From Salinibacter pepae (GTDB taxonomy: Bacteria > Bacteroidota > Rhodothermia > Rhodothermales > Salinibacteraceae): a stretch of 64,000 bases of DNA. Below are positions 1-8,021 of this stretch, in pieces (position 1 is the first letter of the stretch; each line of letters starts with the position of its first letter). The translations under genes were made by a program, and so were the position numbers. Location: assembly GCF_947077775.1 (NCBI RefSeq), contig NZ_CAMTTE010000001.1, forward strand, positions 1,426,001-1,490,000, read 5' to 3'. The notes below the pieces were generated by a model. That model saw only the letters and a program-made list of their open reading frames with translations. It made no database searches and had not been told where the DNA came from.

Positions 1-16
1 TGAAATTTCTAGCGCG

Positions 17-1045
17 ATGCTGAAAACAAAATCGTTTCCGAGTGTCTTCGAAACCAACACGACCGAGCTGGTCGACGTGGCCGACGGGCTTCTCGAGGGC
101 CTGAAGGTCCAGGTCGATGATGAGCAGTACGTCGTCGGGGACCTTGCCCTCCGCGAGGGGACGGCCCCCCACAAGGGCATCAACAACGCCCCCTCCGACC
201 TCGACTACCGCCTGTTGCTGCGGGCCGGGCTTCTGGTCGCCCAGGCCGGCGGGGCCGACACGCCACTGACGCTGACGACGGGCTTCCCCTACTCGTCGTA
301 CCGGGTCCACCGCCGGAGCGCGGGCACCCTGATTGAAGGCAAGCAGGAAATTGAGTTCGACGGGCGCCCCTTCGGCGAGGGCGAGCATTCGGTCGTGGGC
401 CTGGACATTGCGGACGTGGAGGTCCTTCCGGAGATCGAGGGCCACGTGACGGCGACCCGCGAGGGGGAGGTGGGGGAGGACGATCCCTTCTTCGCCGTCT
501 CGTTGGGGTACGGAACGTTCGAGTCCGTCTTGAGCCTTCCCTCCGGCCCCGTCCAGCGAACGGCGACGAGCGGACACGGGCTCCGCTACGCCACGTCGAT
601 GATGGCCGAGCGGCTCCGGGAGAAGCACTACCTGGACATGCCCACCGAGCACCAGATCGACATGGCGATGCGCCGGGGCACCGTCGTGGCCGGGCGCCAG
701 CGGTACGACCTCTCGGAGCTTCGGCAGAAGGTGCTCCGCGTCTACTACAACGACGTCGTCTCCCCGGCCCTCAAAAAGGCCTTCGACGACAGCGACTTCG
801 GACAGACCCGCAAGATGTACCTCGCCGGGGGCGGCGCGCTCTACACGGAGCTCGTGGACGCCTTCGACGACGAGTTTGGGGACGTGCTCTCCCTGGAGGT
901 GGTGCCGGACCCGCCCACGCACGTGAGCCGAGGGTTTGCGCTCCACGCCGCCGGCGTAAACGGCAAGAGCCCGGACCACGCCGTCGGGCTCGACCTGGGC
1001 AACGCCAACACCTCCGTCACGCTGTTCGACCGGGAGCGCGCGTAG
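17..1045 (+). CDS. ParM/Alp-like actin-family ATPase, possibly 5'-partial, with C-terminal phosphate-1-like motif
   Basis: Actin-like (ASKHA fold) filament ATPase of the ParM/archaeal-actin type, 342 residues from the first ATG. The opening FPSV segment (7-10) and the YVVGDLAL stretch (38-45) match what normally follows the N-terminal phosphate-1 hairpin. A phosphate-2-like loop, SLGYGTFES, lies at 162-170 but has Ser where Asp is usual. The adenosine-type motif LAGGGALY is at 269-276. The last 21 residues carry VGLDLGNANTSV, which looks like the phosphate-1 loop expected at the N-terminus. The frame is open to the window edge, so the start is uncertain; the AT-rich bases before ATG 17 look intergenic. 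It lies 45 bases before a bactofilin gene, suggesting a cytoskeletal pair. Confidence 0.75.
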   Translation: MLKTKSFPSVFETNTTELVDVADGLLEGLKVQVDDEQYVVGDLALREGTAPHKGINNAPSDLDYRLLLRAGLLVAQAGGADTPLTLTTGFPYSSYRVHRRSAGTLIEGKQEIEFDGRPFGEGEHSVVGLDIADVEVLPEIEGHVTATREGEVGEDDPFFAVSLGYGTFESVLSLPSGPVQRTATSGHGLRYATSMMAERLREKHYLDMPTEHQIDMAMRRGTVVAGRQRYDLSELRQKVLRVYYNDVVSPALKKAFDDSDFGQTRKMYLAGGGALYTELVDAFDDEFGDVLSLEVVPDPPTHVSRGFALHAAGVNGKSPDHAVGLDLGNANTSVTLFDRERA

Positions 1046-1090
1046 CCCCGAGGCCCTTCGCCTGTTCCGTTCGCACCACTGCCGGCCGCC

Positions 1091-1807
1091 ATGTTCGACT
1101 TTTTTCGACGCTCGACCGACGACGAGGACACCGCCCCCTCGTCGGCCCTCTCGGTGCTCGGGGAGGACACGACCGCCCAGGGGACGTTTGACCTGAAGAA
1201 GGACGACCTCCGGGTCGACGGGATCCTCAACGGGGACGTGACGACCGAGGGGCACGTGCACGTGTCCCGCGGGGGCAGCATCCACGGGGAGATTCGGGCC
1301 GGGTCGATCCGGATCGCCGGCGACGCGGCGGGAATCCTGCACGCGCAGGCGGACCTCGTCGTGCTGCAAACCGCGTCGGTGCACGGCATTCTGTGTGCCG
1401 ACGCCCTGACGATCGAGGACGAGGCCGACTTTGAGGGGGGGCTGTGTGACACCGCGGACCAGATCCCCGCCCTGAAGGACGCCTTCTTCTCCGCCGAGGC
1501 ATACACAATCCCTGCCCTTTCGTCGTCCCCCGACGAGCCCCCGGCCGACTCGTCGGGGCAACAGCCGTCCGAGGCCGCCGAGCGGTCCGTTACGCTCGAC
1601 ATTGAGCCGTCGTCGCCCCCCGAGCCCACCGATACCGGGGAGGAGACCGCATCCTTTCGCTCCCTCCAAGAAGGGGACGGCCTTCCGGAATCCCCGTCCT
1701 CCTCGCCGGCCGCCCCGACGACGGAACCGTCCGACGCCGAGCCCGAGACGCCGGATGCCGAGAACACCGACGACACGGAAGACACCCTCTCCACGATTGA
1801 GTGGTGA
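1091..1807 (+). CDS. Bactofilin (polymer-forming cytoskeletal protein)
   Basis: Bactofilins polymerise without nucleotide into membrane-associated filaments that position cell-wall and envelope machinery. Residues about 29-118 form the typical beta-helix core of short repeated turns: RVDGILNGDV, HVSRGGSIHGEI, GSIRIAGDAAG, TASVHGILCADAL. The N-terminal end MFDFFRR is a short amphipathic, positively charged stretch as found in membrane-targeted bactofilins. Residues 120-238 are low-complexity, rich in Asp, Glu, Pro and Ser, and probably disordered; this acidic tail suits a high-salt cytoplasm. The gene follows the actin-like gene closely on the same strand and is probably co-transcribed with it. 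The family assignment is firm; the cellular job is not shown. Confidence 0.9.
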   Translation: MFDFFRRSTDDEDTAPSSALSVLGEDTTAQGTFDLKKDDLRVDGILNGDVTTEGHVHVSRGGSIHGEIRAGSIRIAGDAAGILHAQADLVVLQTASVHGILCADALTIEDEADFEGGLCDTADQIPALKDAFFSAEAYTIPALSSSPDEPPADSSGQQPSEAAERSVTLDIEPSSPPEPTDTGEETASFRSLQEGDGLPESPSSSPAAPTTEPSDAEPETPDAENTDDTEDTLSTIEW

Positions 1808-1931
1808 TGCCGCCGCCCTCACCACGCGGCCTCCCAAATTGCCGGCGAAAAGCCCCGCCCCCGCCGAACGAACCGGGGGCCCATGCCGTCCATATACACC
1901 GCGAAATTGGTGTTCAAGACGTCCCGACGGC

Positions 1932-3623
1932 ATGACGGAAGCCCCTTCCTACACTGACATCGACACCCTGGCCGACCGGCTGCGGGACGTTCCCTACGAG
2001 TCGATCCTGCGCACAATCGGGCGCGTGGCCGAGCGGGAGGGCATCGAGGCGTACGCCGTGGGCGGCATGGTGCGCGACGTGCTCCTGGGCCGCTCCACCA
2101 CGGACCTCGACTTCGTCACCGTGGGGCCCGAGACCGGCATTGCACTGGCCGAGGCGGTGGGCGAGGCCCTCGGCGGCCGCACCGCACACGTCTACCCCAA
2201 GTTCGGCACCGCCGCAATCCGCCTCCCCGCCGCGGACGCGCTCCCCGACGGCCACCCGGACGACGCGCTCGTGCTGGAGTTCGTGGCCGCCCGCAAGGAG
2301 AGCTACCGCTCCGACTCCCGGAAGCCGGAGGTGGAGGCCGGCACGCTGGAGGACGACCAGTACCGCCGCGACTTCACGGTCAACGCGATGGCGATCCACC
2401 TCACGCCGGCCCGCTTTGGCGCCCTCCTCGATCCGTTCGGCGGCCGGCGCGACCTGGAGCGGGAGACGATCGACACGCCCCTCGACCCGGCGGACACGTT
2501 CGAAGACGACCCCCTCCGCATGATCCGGGCCGCCCGCTTTGCCACGCAGCTCGAGTTTCGGGTGTCCGACCGCGTGTTTGACGCGATGGGGACGCAGGCC
2601 CACCGCGTCGAGATCCTGAGCCAGGAGCGCATCACCGAAGAGCTCCACAAGATGCTGGAGGCCGACACGCCGTCCATCGGCTTCAAGATCCTGGAGGCCT
2701 CCGGCGTGCTGGCGCACTTTATGCCCGAGATCCAGCGGCTGAAGGGGGTGGACGTGGTCAACGGACGCGACCACAAGGACAACTTCTACCACACGCTCGA
2801 GGTGCTCGACAACGTCGCGGAGCGGACCGCCGGCCGGCCCGGAACGGAGACGCGCTGGCTCCGGTGGGCCGCCCTCCTCCACGATATCGCCAAGCCCAAG
2901 ACCAAGCGATTCGATCCGGAGGACGGCTGGACCTTTCACGGCCACGAGGACGTGGGCGCCCGCATGATTCCGGACCTCTTCCGCAAGTGGCGCCTGCCGA
3001 CCGACGAGCGGCTGGACTACGTGCAGAAACTGGTCCGCCTCCACCTCCGCCCCATCGCCCTGGCGGACGAGAAGGTCACCGACTCGGCCGTGCGCCGCCT
3101 GCTCTACGAGGCCGGGGACGACATCGACGACCTCATGACCCTGGTGCGGTCGGACGTCACCTCGAACAACCCGGACCGGCGCCGCCGCTACCAGCGCGCC
3201 TTCGACCGCGTGGAGAAAAAGATGCGGGCCGTGGAGGAGAAGGACCGCCTCCGCAACTTCGAGCCGCCGGTAGACGGGTACGAGATCATGGAGACGCTCG
3301 GCATCGAGGAGGGGGTGGCCGTGGGCATCGCCAAGACGTGGATCCGCGAGGCGATTCTCGACGGCGAGATCGCCAACGAGCACGACGCGGCCTACGACCA
3401 CCTCATGGCGATCAAGGACGCGGCGCTCCGCCGCGGCGCCCTCTTCGAGGCGATGCAGGACCGCCTGGAGGGGCCGGAGAACCGGGCGCTGGGGGCGATC
3501 AAGGAGGTCGTCTTTGAGGACCCGGACCTGCCGGACGACCGCGAGGCGGCACTGGACTACCTGGACGCGGTTAAGACGGAGGTGCTAACCGCGGACGATG
3601 CGGACTCCAACGACGACGCCTGA
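1932..3623 (+). CDS. cca: CCA-adding type tRNA nucleotidyltransferase with HD domain
   Basis: Class II nucleotidyltransferase of the tRNA CCA-adding/poly(A) polymerase family, 563 residues. The catalytic head has the GG motif (44-45) followed by DLD (58-60), the metal-binding aspartates. RRDFTVNAMAI (145-155) and the DPFGG and EDPLRMIRAARFA segments (168-205) are the nucleotide- and tRNA-handling signatures. An HD metal site, LLHDIAKPK, lies near 315-323, and the C-terminal third is helical. The ATG at 1932 is chosen because the conserved domain begins shortly after it; the open frame upstream overlaps the bactofilin gene. In bacteria with one such gene it repairs tRNA 3' ends; a poly(A) polymerase role cannot be excluded by eye. 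Confidence 0.9.
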   Translation: MTEAPSYTDIDTLADRLRDVPYESILRTIGRVAEREGIEAYAVGGMVRDVLLGRSTTDLDFVTVGPETGIALAEAVGEALGGRTAHVYPKFGTAAIRLPAADALPDGHPDDALVLEFVAARKESYRSDSRKPEVEAGTLEDDQYRRDFTVNAMAIHLTPARFGALLDPFGGRRDLERETIDTPLDPADTFEDDPLRMIRAARFATQLEFRVSDRVFDAMGTQAHRVEILSQERITEELHKMLEADTPSIGFKILEASGVLAHFMPEIQRLKGVDVVNGRDHKDNFYHTLEVLDNVAERTAGRPGTETRWLRWAALLHDIAKPKTKRFDPEDGWTFHGHEDVGARMIPDLFRKWRLPTDERLDYVQKLVRLHLRPIALADEKVTDSAVRRLLYEAGDDIDDLMTLVRSDVTSNNPDRRRRYQRAFDRVEKKMRAVEEKDRLRNFEPPVDGYEIMETLGIEEGVAVGIAKTWIREAILDGEIANEHDAAYDHLMAIKDAALRRGALFEAMQDRLEGPENRALGAIKEVVFEDPDLPDDREAALDYLDAVKTEVLTADDADSNDDA

Positions 3624-3712
3624 GGCCCCTTTCCACCCAGCTGCCCGCCCTGAACGGGTTCGCCGATCAATCACGGCCTTCCGTTCACGGACTGGACCGC
3701 GCTCGATGGGCC

Positions 3713-4447
3713 TCACGCCGGCCGTCCGTGAAGCCGAAGCCCTCCCTGGAAGGACGCGCTCGACGTCGGGCGACCCATTCGATCGAGGAGCCGACACAGC
3801 AGGGGCAGTGGGCTGGGCAGGTCCCCGCTCGGGACGAAATCCCAGAAGCCCACCTCCGGGATCAGTCCACTTTCTTCCAGGAGCCGCCGCCCCTCGGCCG
3901 GGCGCAGCCGCCGGTCGGTCGAGAGATGGCGTGTGGGCAGCCCGAGGCGATCGGCCAGGCGGTACCACCAGTACGTCCCGTTGAGCGTGAGGGCGAGGAA
4001 TCGGCCCGTCGGCTTCAACACACGCGCCGCCTGCCCTAGCACACGACGTGGACGGAGCACGTGCTCCAGCACCCCCACGCAAATCACCTTGTCAACCGAT
4101 CCGGCCGGGACCGTCGATAGGGTCTCGGCATCATCGACCCGAAAACAGAGGTCGGGGTGATCGGCATGCTGCCGCGCCGTCGCGATCATCTCTCGGGACA
4201 GATCAACTCCGATGCCGCTCTCAATCCGACCGGCGAGGGCTCGGAGATGCGTGCCGTCGCCACACCCGATGTCGAGGACTGTGTCGGACGGGGCGATCTG
4301 GGCGTGGCGGTCGAGAATGCGCAGTCGGTGCCGCAGCAACTTGTCGGCACGGCCGTGCCGCTCGGACGGGTCGGCGGCCAGCGCATCAAAAAAGGCGCGG
4401 AGGTCATCGTTGTCGTCGGCTGGAGTCGGCGTGGGAAACGCAGACAT
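3713..4447 (-). CDS. Class I SAM-dependent methyltransferase
   Basis: Small-molecule or lipid-type methyltransferase of 244 residues with a Rossmann fold. Motif I, VLDIGCGDGT, is at 57-66, the acidic ribose-binding end of strand 2 (GVDLS) at 80-84, and the motif IV region ICVGVLEHV at 122-130. This is the Methyltransf_11/25 pattern common in ubiquinone/menaquinone-type and sugar or lipid methyltransferases. The substrate cannot be read from the sequence. It faces the CCA-adding gene tail to tail and starts 10 bases after the stop of the membrane sulfatase-like gene upstream, so the two are probably one transcript. Confidence 0.85.
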   Translation of the reverse strand: MSAFPTPTPADDNDDLRAFFDALAADPSERHGRADKLLRHRLRILDRHAQIAPSDTVLDIGCGDGTHLRALAGRIESGIGVDLSREMIATARQHADHPDLCFRVDDAETLSTVPAGSVDKVICVGVLEHVLRPRRVLGQAARVLKPTGRFLALTLNGTYWWYRLADRLGLPTRHLSTDRRLRPAEGRRLLEESGLIPEVGFWDFVPSGDLPSPLPLLCRLLDRMGRPTSSASFQGGLRLHGRPA

Positions 4448-4457
4448 ACAATGAAAA

Positions 4458-6230
4458 CTAGGGAGTAGGGAGAAGCGCGGAGTGCTCTATGCCTTGCGGA
4501 TGGTACGGCGGCAGGACGGGCGATGAGTCGATGTCAGTTTCGCTGTGCGCGGTGAGCACGCGGGTGAGCATCGAATACAGTCCGGCGTGGTGAAGCGTGT
4601 CGGGGGCTGCGGACGGCTGGAGCCCCTCGGAAAAGCCGTAGTCTTCGAAGCGACGGACCAGAGACGCGTCGCGGCTCAGCATGTGAACGGGGGTTGCCGA
4701 GCCTGCGTTGTCGATTCCGGGCGGCTGATGGTCCCCCAGAACGACAACGAGGCTGTTCGAGGGCGCCTTGGCCTGGAGGTAGTCCGCAAGTACGCGCCAG
4801 TCGTACTCGATCTGGCGGAACAGCTGCTCGACCGGCGGCCGCTCTTGCAGGGAAGCAGCATCATCTGCCGAAGGTGACCGGCTAGTCTCGGGGCGGCCCT
4901 CCGATGCGCGGTTGCCCAGCGACAGTGGGTCGTCGACGAGTGGGGGCGGTGGAGCGGTCCAGGGGGCGTGCGACGACACCGCCTCGAAGAACAGAAAGAA
5001 CGGCCGGGCCGTCTGCTCGACGAACTGGTTGTGAGCCACGGCCAGGCTATACTGGTCCGGCACGATGCCCCATCCGTAGTCGGGCCCCCGGTAGTCGAGG
5101 TCTTCGAAATAAAAGGTCCGGTCGAACCCGTACAGGTTGTGCACGGAGAGGCCCGCGCGCTTCCGAACCGGCGGCTGCAGGGTTGCCGTGGTGTACCCCT
5201 GCTGCTGGAGGGTCCGGACGAGGTGCGGATAGCGCGGCAGCTTTGGCCGTAGCATGTCGAACAAGGGTTGGTGCTCGATTGGCGTCCCCAAGAGTGTCGT
5301 CGCCACACTGAGCCACGAGAGGCCTCCGGAGACGGGCGCGCTGCTGTGGGCCGTGGCCGCGTGCCAGCCCGACGCCGCCAGGGAGTCGGACACCGGTCCC
5401 ATGAGCCCATCGTACAGTGCGCGATGGGGAGGGGCCGCAAGGACGGAGCCGTACGACTCCAGCACCACGACGTACAGCGAGGGCGGGCGGTCCCAACGAA
5501 GAGCCTGGTACGTGCGGTAGGTTGAGTCCGCGGGCGTGGAGGAGGAGCGCGCAAGGTCGCGGCTCAACTCGATGGAGGCGTTCGCGTTGCGGACCATGCA
5601 TTCGGCCACGGAGAAGCAGGCGGACTGGTACGTTTCTCGCTCCACGCCGCGATCCGTCACGGCGGCCCACAGAACAAGGACAAGAATGACGCCGGACACG
5701 CCGAGTACACTGTGATGCAGAGGCGGGCGTCGAAGATGGACGTGCAGGTACCGGATCAGGCCCGGCAACGTCCTTGCAAGTAGAGCGAGCACCCCCAGAG
5801 CCACAACCAGCCCCAGAACGTGCCACCAGGGCATCTGCAGGTTCAGAAGCAGGTGCCCCGCACCGACGAGGTGAGGAGCGTCCGCATAGACGATGGGGCT
5901 TCGGTGGAGCATGCTCTGCACGGCAGCATCGTAGACCCCGTAGCACAGAAGAAACGGAACGCTCCCCGCCACGAGTGCCCGGACGGGGGACCATCCAGCC
6001 CTGTAGGGGATCAGGGCGAGCACGCAGGCAAGCCCAAGAAGATCAAGGCTGAGCAGGTGGTGAAGTCGTAGGGGGTCTACAAGGTAGGAACTGGCAAGCG
6101 GCCACGGCAGCGTACCAAAGAGCAGAGCAGGGACCTGCAGCAGCACATTCAGGCCCATGAGGCCCCCCACGGCCACCGCCCATCCTGGCCAATCGGGCAT
6201 CCACGAAGGCGCAGATTCAGAGACCGACAC
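4458..6230 (-). CDS. Membrane-anchored sulfatase/phosphoglycerol-transferase-like protein
   Basis: A 590-residue membrane protein of the alkaline phosphatase superfamily (LTA-synthase/sulfatase branch). Several hydrophobic segments lie in residues 15-190, followed by a large extracytoplasmic domain. That domain opens with SLYVVVLESYGS (251-262), the first metal-binding strand, has APVSGGLSWLS (298-308) in the nucleophile region, and VVVLGDHQPP near 495-505, the usual late metal site. The nucleophile appears to be Ser or a nearby hydroxyl rather than the Cys of true sulfatases, favouring phospho-group transfer or hydrolysis. It precedes a methyltransferase gene by 10 bases. The actual substrate, perhaps a surface glycan or lipid head group, is unknown. 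Confidence 0.75.
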   Translation of the reverse strand: MSVSESAPSWMPDWPGWAVAVGGLMGLNVLLQVPALLFGTLPWPLASSYLVDPLRLHHLLSLDLLGLACVLALIPYRAGWSPVRALVAGSVPFLLCYGVYDAAVQSMLHRSPIVYADAPHLVGAGHLLLNLQMPWWHVLGLVVALGVLALLARTLPGLIRYLHVHLRRPPLHHSVLGVSGVILVLVLWAAVTDRGVERETYQSACFSVAECMVRNANASIELSRDLARSSSTPADSTYRTYQALRWDRPPSLYVVVLESYGSVLAAPPHRALYDGLMGPVSDSLAASGWHAATAHSSAPVSGGLSWLSVATTLLGTPIEHQPLFDMLRPKLPRYPHLVRTLQQQGYTTATLQPPVRKRAGLSVHNLYGFDRTFYFEDLDYRGPDYGWGIVPDQYSLAVAHNQFVEQTARPFFLFFEAVSSHAPWTAPPPPLVDDPLSLGNRASEGRPETSRSPSADDAASLQERPPVEQLFRQIEYDWRVLADYLQAKAPSNSLVVVLGDHQPPGIDNAGSATPVHMLSRDASLVRRFEDYGFSEGLQPSAAPDTLHHAGLYSMLTRVLTAHSETDIDSSPVLPPYHPQGIEHSALLPTP

Positions 6231-6448
6231 TACGAGGGACTTTTGTGTGCGGGAAAGGACAGCCTACCAGCGTCTGTGAACACCTGTGCCTGTGACATGG
6301 ATGGCCAACACGGTGAGAGTATCTAGCACGGGGGGGTCTTCCATGCCAGGGACCCGCGCGACTCTGAATTCTGTGACGCGACGCCACACGAACGAGAACG
6401 GCGCCTCCGACCTGAAGCGAAGCTCCCGCACGAGATGAGTCGCAGGGG

Positions 6449-7675
6449 CTATCCCGCCCGTCCAGACACGTCCGCGTCGGTCGGCCCCTGTCCGTCGTAG
6501 GCGGCGACGAACTCGTCGAGCCGGTCGGGATCGTCGGCGCCGGGCAGCGGCCGGGTCGCCGTCTCGCACGCGGCATCCACGCCGAGCTCGCCACAGACAT
6601 GGTCGGACACGGCCTCCGCCATCTGTCGGTAGGTCGTCAGCTTGCCGCCGACGATGCTGGTAAAGTTGTCCACCCCGTCGGCGGCGTGGTCCACGGTGGT
6701 AAAGCCCCGCGAGATGCCGCGCCGATTGCTCGCCTGCTCGTCGGGGGCGTAGAGCGGCCGCACGCCCCACCACGTGCGCACCGTCGGGGCGTCGGCCACG
6801 GGGGGCAGCATGGTGGCGCACTCCCGGACGGACGTCTCGACCTCCCAGTCGGCCTCTTCGTAGTCGTCCGGGTCCGACACCGGCACGCTCGTGGTTCCCA
6901 GCACCACCTCCTCGTCGTGGGGCACGACGATGTCCCCGTCGTCCGGGTCGCGACACCGGTTCAGCGCCGGGCCGAGGCCCTCGTACTCCACCGAGATCAT
7001 GACGCCCCGGGAGGGGGCCATTCCCAGGTCGACATCGGCCATCGACGCGACCGTGCCCGCCCAGGCCCCCGTCGCATTCACGACATATGTCGGCTCGACC
7101 GCCGCGTCGACCGTCCCACCGATCAGTGCCTTCACGACCTGTCCCCCCTCAACCACCAGGTCCTTGAGGGGTGCGTGGGGACACACAAACCCGCCATGGG
7201 CCTCGGCATCGGCGGCGTTGGCGGCACCGAGGCGCGACGGGTACACCACCCCGTCGGGCACCCCCATCGCCCGCTCCACCTCGTCCGACAGGCCCGGCAC
7301 GCGGGCCCGGGCCGCCGCCGCGCTGAGCAGGGTCGTCTCGATCCCAATCGCGTCGCAGGCCGCCCGTTTCTCCTCGAAGTAGCCCGGGTCGTCGTCGGCC
7401 AGCTGGACGAACAGGCCGCCGGTGTCGCGGATGCACGCCCCGGCGATGGACCGGAGGATGCGGTTCTCCGCAATGCACTCCTCCGCCCCCACCCGGTTGG
7501 CCTCGGCGTAGCGGGCCCCGCTGTGCAGCAGTCCGTGGGAGCGACTGGAGGCCCCGCTGGAGAGCCCCTCCCGCTCCACGAGAAGCACCTCAACCCCGCG
7601 CAGCGCAAGGTCCCGGGCAATGCCCGTGCCGGTGGCGCCGCCGCCAATCACGAGTACTGTGGGGGAGTCGTACAT
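6449..7675 (-). CDS. GlpA-type FAD-dependent glycerol-3-phosphate dehydrogenase, short form
   Basis: FAD-dependent oxidoreductase of the DAO/GlpA family that would oxidise sn-glycerol 3-phosphate to dihydroxyacetone phosphate and pass electrons to quinone. The dinucleotide motif VLVIGGGATGTGIARDL begins at residue 7, followed by SGASSRSHGLLHSGARY, a close match to the haloarchaeal GlpA flavin region. FTSIVGGKLTTYR near 335-347 is the C-terminal FAD contact. The protein ends at 408 residues, shorter than the 500-plus usual for GlpA, with no cysteine-rich C-terminal domain and no continuation evident in other frames. The start at 7675 is chosen because the Rossmann strand follows directly. No glpB, glpC or glpK is nearby. 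Confidence 0.82.
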   Translation of the reverse strand: MYDSPTVLVIGGGATGTGIARDLALRGVEVLLVEREGLSSGASSRSHGLLHSGARYAEANRVGAEECIAENRILRSIAGACIRDTGGLFVQLADDDPGYFEEKRAACDAIGIETTLLSAAAARARVPGLSDEVERAMGVPDGVVYPSRLGAANAADAEAHGGFVCPHAPLKDLVVEGGQVVKALIGGTVDAAVEPTYVVNATGAWAGTVASMADVDLGMAPSRGVMISVEYEGLGPALNRCRDPDDGDIVVPHDEEVVLGTTSVPVSDPDDYEEADWEVETSVRECATMLPPVADAPTVRTWWGVRPLYAPDEQASNRRGISRGFTTVDHAADGVDNFTSIVGGKLTTYRQMAEAVSDHVCGELGVDAACETATRPLPGADDPDRLDEFVAAYDGQGPTDADVSGRAG

Positions 7676-8021
7676 GTTGGACCGGGGTCCGTGGAGAAAT
7701 TGGGAAAGTGTATGATGGCCACAAAAGTTAGACACCCCTTCAGGACGTAGTTGTCCGGGCGTCGGGGATATGAGACATGTCTTTCACAACCTCGTGGACG
7801 TCCCGACTGCAGACAAGAGGGAATGGCGGCCGCAATGAGGGAAACCGGCACACGACCAGGGGCAATTTCCCACGAGATAACACGACTGTAAGGGTAGATC
7901 GCAGGGTCGTCACGTTTGAACAGGCCTCGCTTGCACCTTCTCGACGCAGAATGAATACCGCACCTACACACTCGTTGGTGCTCTTTCGGAGCATGTTCTT
8001 CTGACTATCGAGCCTCGTCAC
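7676..8021. other. Intergenic region between divergent genes
   Basis: This 346-base gap separates the leftward GlpA-type gene from the rightward CHRD lipoprotein gene and must hold both promoters. Short open frames here have no recognisable protein features. The stretch is less GC-rich than the flanking genes, as expected for a promoter region. I could not identify a convincing consensus promoter or operator. Confidence 0.5.

Noticed and set aside
1914-3401. Minus-strand open frame of 495 codons opposite the CCA-adding gene
   Set aside because: It is a mirror of a strongly conserved gene and shows no motif of its own.
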